64,000 bases of DNA from Maribacter aquimaris. Lineage in GTDB: Bacteria; Bacteroidota; Bacteroidia; Flavobacteriales; Flavobacteriaceae. A program made the translations under genes and the position numbers. The first letter of the stretch is position 1, and the number at the start of each line of letters is the position of its first letter. The stretch is from positions 124,001 to 188,000 of the forward strand of contig NZ_JABTCF010000005.1 of NCBI RefSeq assembly GCF_014596745.1, written 5' to 3'. Below, piece after piece: positions 61,689 through 64,000 of this stretch. The notes below the pieces were generated by a model, which saw only the letters and a program-made list of their open reading frames with translations, was not told the DNA's origin and made no database searches.

Positions 61689-64000
61689 ACCACTTTTTAT
61701 ATTTTTCACAGGTCTGCTATTGTTTTTTTCGACCCCGAAGATAATGGCCCAGGACAAGATTGCCGACACCACAAACCTTATCGTCTTATTACAAGATCTT
61801 GAAAAAAAATTCGATGTTAAATTCTCCTATATCGATGGGGATATCCAGAATTTATCGGTATCCATCACTTCTTCCAAAGACCTCCAAAGCATTATCGAAA
61901 ATATTCAGGACCAGGCCCAATTAAAAATCCAAAAACTCAATGAACGGTATTACACCCTTTCAAAAAGTACTACGGTCGATGTATGCGCAACGGTCATGGA
62001 CAATTACAAAGAGAATACCGTAACGGGTACCTCTGTTGAGGTCCTAGGCACTGACATTGCCACCATTACCGATAGCCAAGGGCAATTTTTACTGGAAAAC
62101 ATACCCCGAAATTCCATTTTGCAGATAAAACATATTGGTTTTAAACCCAAGTTTATCCCTGCCCAGGAATTAGCAAGGCACAATCCGTGCAAGACCCTAT
62201 TACTGGACCTCAACTACGAGGCGCTTGATGAGGTTATCGTATACCAATTTTTGACCACGGGCCTAAGCAAGGAAATCGATGCCAGTATTCGGTTGACCAC
62301 AGCTGATTTTGGGATTCTTCCCGGACTCATAGAACCTGATGTATTACAGACCATACAAGCCCTACCAGGCATAAAAAGTATTGATGAAACCGTGTCGAAC
62401 ATCAATATCCGAGGGGGCACGAATGACCAAAACCTTATTCTTTGGGACGGAATAAAGATGTACCAGTCGGGCCACTTTTTCGGACTAATTTCCGCATTCA
62501 ACCCATACCTTACCGACAAGGTTACGGTAATTAAGAATGGCACAAGTGCCCAATATGGAGATGGCGTAAGTGGCGTCTTGGATATAGAGACCAAGAATGA
62601 CATTACCGGTGATTTTTATGGCGGGGCCGGTTTTAATCTGATCAATGGCGATGTGTATGGTGAAATCCCCTTATCCCCAAACACTGCGTTCCAGTTTTCG
62701 GCCAGGCGATCATTGACCGACTTTTTTGATACACCGACCTACACGAGTTTTTTTGACCGGGCCTTCCAGGACAGTCAAATTAAAAGTGGATCAAGCCAAA
62801 ATGACGAGATCAAAAGAAACGAGGATTTTTACTTTTACGATTTCACGGCCAAACTTTTATACGACTTGAATCCCCTCCATAAAATCAGGGTAAGCTTTAT
62901 AAACATCAACAACCACCTGTATTATAACGAACAGAACCTAACCGCCCCAAGTGAGACCCAAAGTCGTTTAAACCAGACCAATCTTTCTTTTGGAGGGAGT
63001 TTGGAAAGTGAATGGAGCGATGTTTTCTCCACAAAAATAAATGCATATTACACACGCTACAATTTGGATTCGGAGAATACAACGGTAAATTCACCCCAAT
63101 TACTTTCCCAAGAAAACGAAGTTATCGAGACAGCCTTGAAACTGAAGACCTCCTATAAACTAAGGGATGCCTTAAATTGGCTCAATGGTTACCAAATAAC
63201 GGAAACGGGCGTATTGAACTTTTCCGATGTGACCCAACCGCCATACAGCAACAAAATCAAAGGTGTCATGAGAACGCATGCCCTTTTCTCAGAACTGGAG
63301 TACAAATCGCCCAATGGAAGGCTCTACGTACGTGGAGGTCCCCGCTTTAGTTATATTGAAAACCTAAATACCTTCAGTGAGTTTCGAATTGAACCGAGAC
63401 TCAATGTCAATTATGAGTTTATTGACCACTTAAAAATGGAACTGCAAGGCGAATTTAAAAACCAAACCACCCATCAGGTGGTTGACCTGGAACAAAATTT
63501 CTTGGGGATTGAAAAACGTCGTTGGTATATCGCGGATCCCGATAACCCCTTGTTACCCCTACCCATTACCAAAAGCAAACAAGGTTCTTTCGGTTTAAAT
63601 TACGACCACCATAGCCTTTATGTAGGCATTGAAGGATTTTACAAGCAAGTTGATGGTATTAGTGCCCGCACCCAAGGGTTTCAGAGTGAGGGGGAGTTCA
63701 ATGGGGAAATCGGCAATTACACGGTCAAAGGTTTGGAATTCCTGATCAACAAAAAAACAAAGGATTATAGTGCCTGGTTGAGTTACGGTTTTAATGTGAA
63801 TGATTATACGTTCCAGGAGATAGTCCCACAAACCTTCCCGAACAATTCGGATATTCGACACACCGTTACCTTTGCGGGCAACTACACCTATAACCGTTTC
63901 AAATTCGGAATAGGGTTAAATTACAGAACGGGGAAACCCTATACGAAACCAGACGGCAATAATCCGGTCGACGCATCCTTTGTTCCCAGTAGGATCATCT
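61669..64000 (+). CDS. TonB-dependent transducer/receptor with STN and carboxypeptidase-regulatory-like domains (3' part outside window)
   Basis: At least 777 codons, open to the window edge. A signal peptide (ending IMAQ, residue 28) precedes an STN domain (about 34-100, LLQDLEKKFDVKFSYIDG) that contacts FecR. A CarboxypepD_reg-like beta-sandwich (about 108-190) and the TonB plug (SNINIRGGTNDQNLILWDG...) follow, then the barrel. It imports an iron-siderophore or a glycan/other ligand and signals binding. ATG 61669 lies within the end of fecR. The substrate cannot be told; no SusD partner is visible before the window ends. Confidence 0.93.
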   Translation, partial: MLKAHHKPLFIFFTGLLLFFSTPKIMAQDKIADTTNLIVLLQDLEKKFDVKFSYIDGDIQNLSVSITSSKDLQSIIENIQDQAQLKIQKLNERYYTLSKSTTVDVCATVMDNYKENTVTGTSVEVLGTDIATITDSQGQFLLENIPRNSILQIKHIGFKPKFIPAQELARHNPCKTLLLDLNYEALDEVIVYQFLTTGLSKEIDASIRLTTADFGILPGLIEPDVLQTIQALPGIKSIDETVSNINIRGGTNDQNLILWDGIKMYQSGHFFGLISAFNPYLTDKVTVIKNGTSAQYGDGVSGVLDIETKNDITGDFYGGAGFNLINGDVYGEIPLSPNTAFQFSARRSLTDFFDTPTYTSFFDRAFQDSQIKSGSSQNDEIKRNEDFYFYDFTAKLLYDLNPLHKIRVSFININNHLYYNEQNLTAPSETQSRLNQTNLSFGGSLESEWSDVFSTKINAYYTRYNLDSENTTVNSPQLLSQENEVIETALKLKTSYKLRDALNWLNGYQITETGVLNFSDVTQPPYSNKIKGVMRTHALFSELEYKSPNGRLYVRGGPRFSYIENLNTFSEFRIEPRLNVNYEFIDHLKMELQGEFKNQTTHQVVDLEQNFLGIEKRRWYIADPDNPLLPLPITKSKQGSFGLNYDHHSLYVGIEGFYKQVDGISARTQGFQSEGEFNGEIGNYTVKGLEFLINKKTKDYSAWLSYGFNVNDYTFQEIVPQTFPNNSDIRHTVTFAGNYTYNRFKFGIGLNYRTGKPYTKPDGNNPVDASFVPSRII

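Overview
The window reads as chromosomal DNA of a marine-type member of the Flavobacteriaceae (Bacteroidota). The tmRNA encodes the tag GENNYALAA. Several promoters carry a Bacteroidota-type -7 box (TAnnTTTG), Shine-Dalgarno sequences are weak or absent, and several genes clearly start at TTG. The content also fits: many secreted lipoproteins, a DUF1343 muramidase, a fucosidase, a CotH protein, an M13 peptidase and an ECF sigma/FecR/TonB-receptor set. I cannot assign a genus from the sequence alone.

Layout. 1-2.8 kb: a cut-off sterol-desaturase-family gene, a saccharopine-dehydrogenase-like oxidoreductase, then a non-coding stretch with a promoter, a probable structured flavobacterial RNA, an array of short hairpin repeats, ssrA (tmRNA) and two terminators. 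2.8-6.4 kb: a single-domain response regulator and a two-gene secreted phosphatase operon. 6.8-24.4 kb: a complete-looking Wzx/Wzy-type exopolysaccharide locus, all on the minus strand. In transcription order it encodes a WecA-like initiating transferase, a UDP-sugar dehydrogenase, an O-acetyltransferase, a flippase, a GT4, a polymerase candidate, two GT4s, a CapK-like ligase, an unusual two-domain transferase, a second CapK-like ligase, a GT2 and a Wzc tyrosine autokinase. No Wza export gene is present. 24.7-28.4 kb: a GH29 fucosidase lipoprotein, and divergently a DnaQ-like exonuclease fused to a GIY-YIG nuclease.

28.7-35.05 kb, minus strand, is the most unusual part. It holds a 604-residue cysteine-bearing protein of unclear function, a SulP sulfate-permease-family transporter, a persulfide dioxygenase/rhodanese fusion, a DUF2892 protein and four more tiny membrane proteins (31 to 60 residues), two of them too short for ordinary gene calling. 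Two promoters in this stretch share a TGAT-N4-ATCA palindrome at exactly the same distance (23 bases) from a -7-like box. This suggests a Crp/Fnr-family regulator links them in a low-oxygen or sulfide response.

35-53 kb: mostly housekeeping and surface genes (acetyltransferase, DinB-like, aldose epimerase-like, CotH, FtsX/LolE-like permease, NamZ-like muramidase, beta-helix lipoprotein, YkgJ, DUF2059, methyltransferase, metalloprotease, QueE, HerA-like ATPase, hydrolases). A heptanucleotide tandem repeat runs into the queE stop codon, and a decayed four-unit version runs into the ffh stop codon at 56.56 kb. 53-58 kb: a tiny lipoprotein, M13 peptidase, folD and ffh. 58-64 kb: a large modular lipoprotein facing an ECF sigma factor, followed by FecR and a signal-transducing TonB-dependent receptor that runs off the window. 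All functions are inferred from motifs read by eye; no database search was run.
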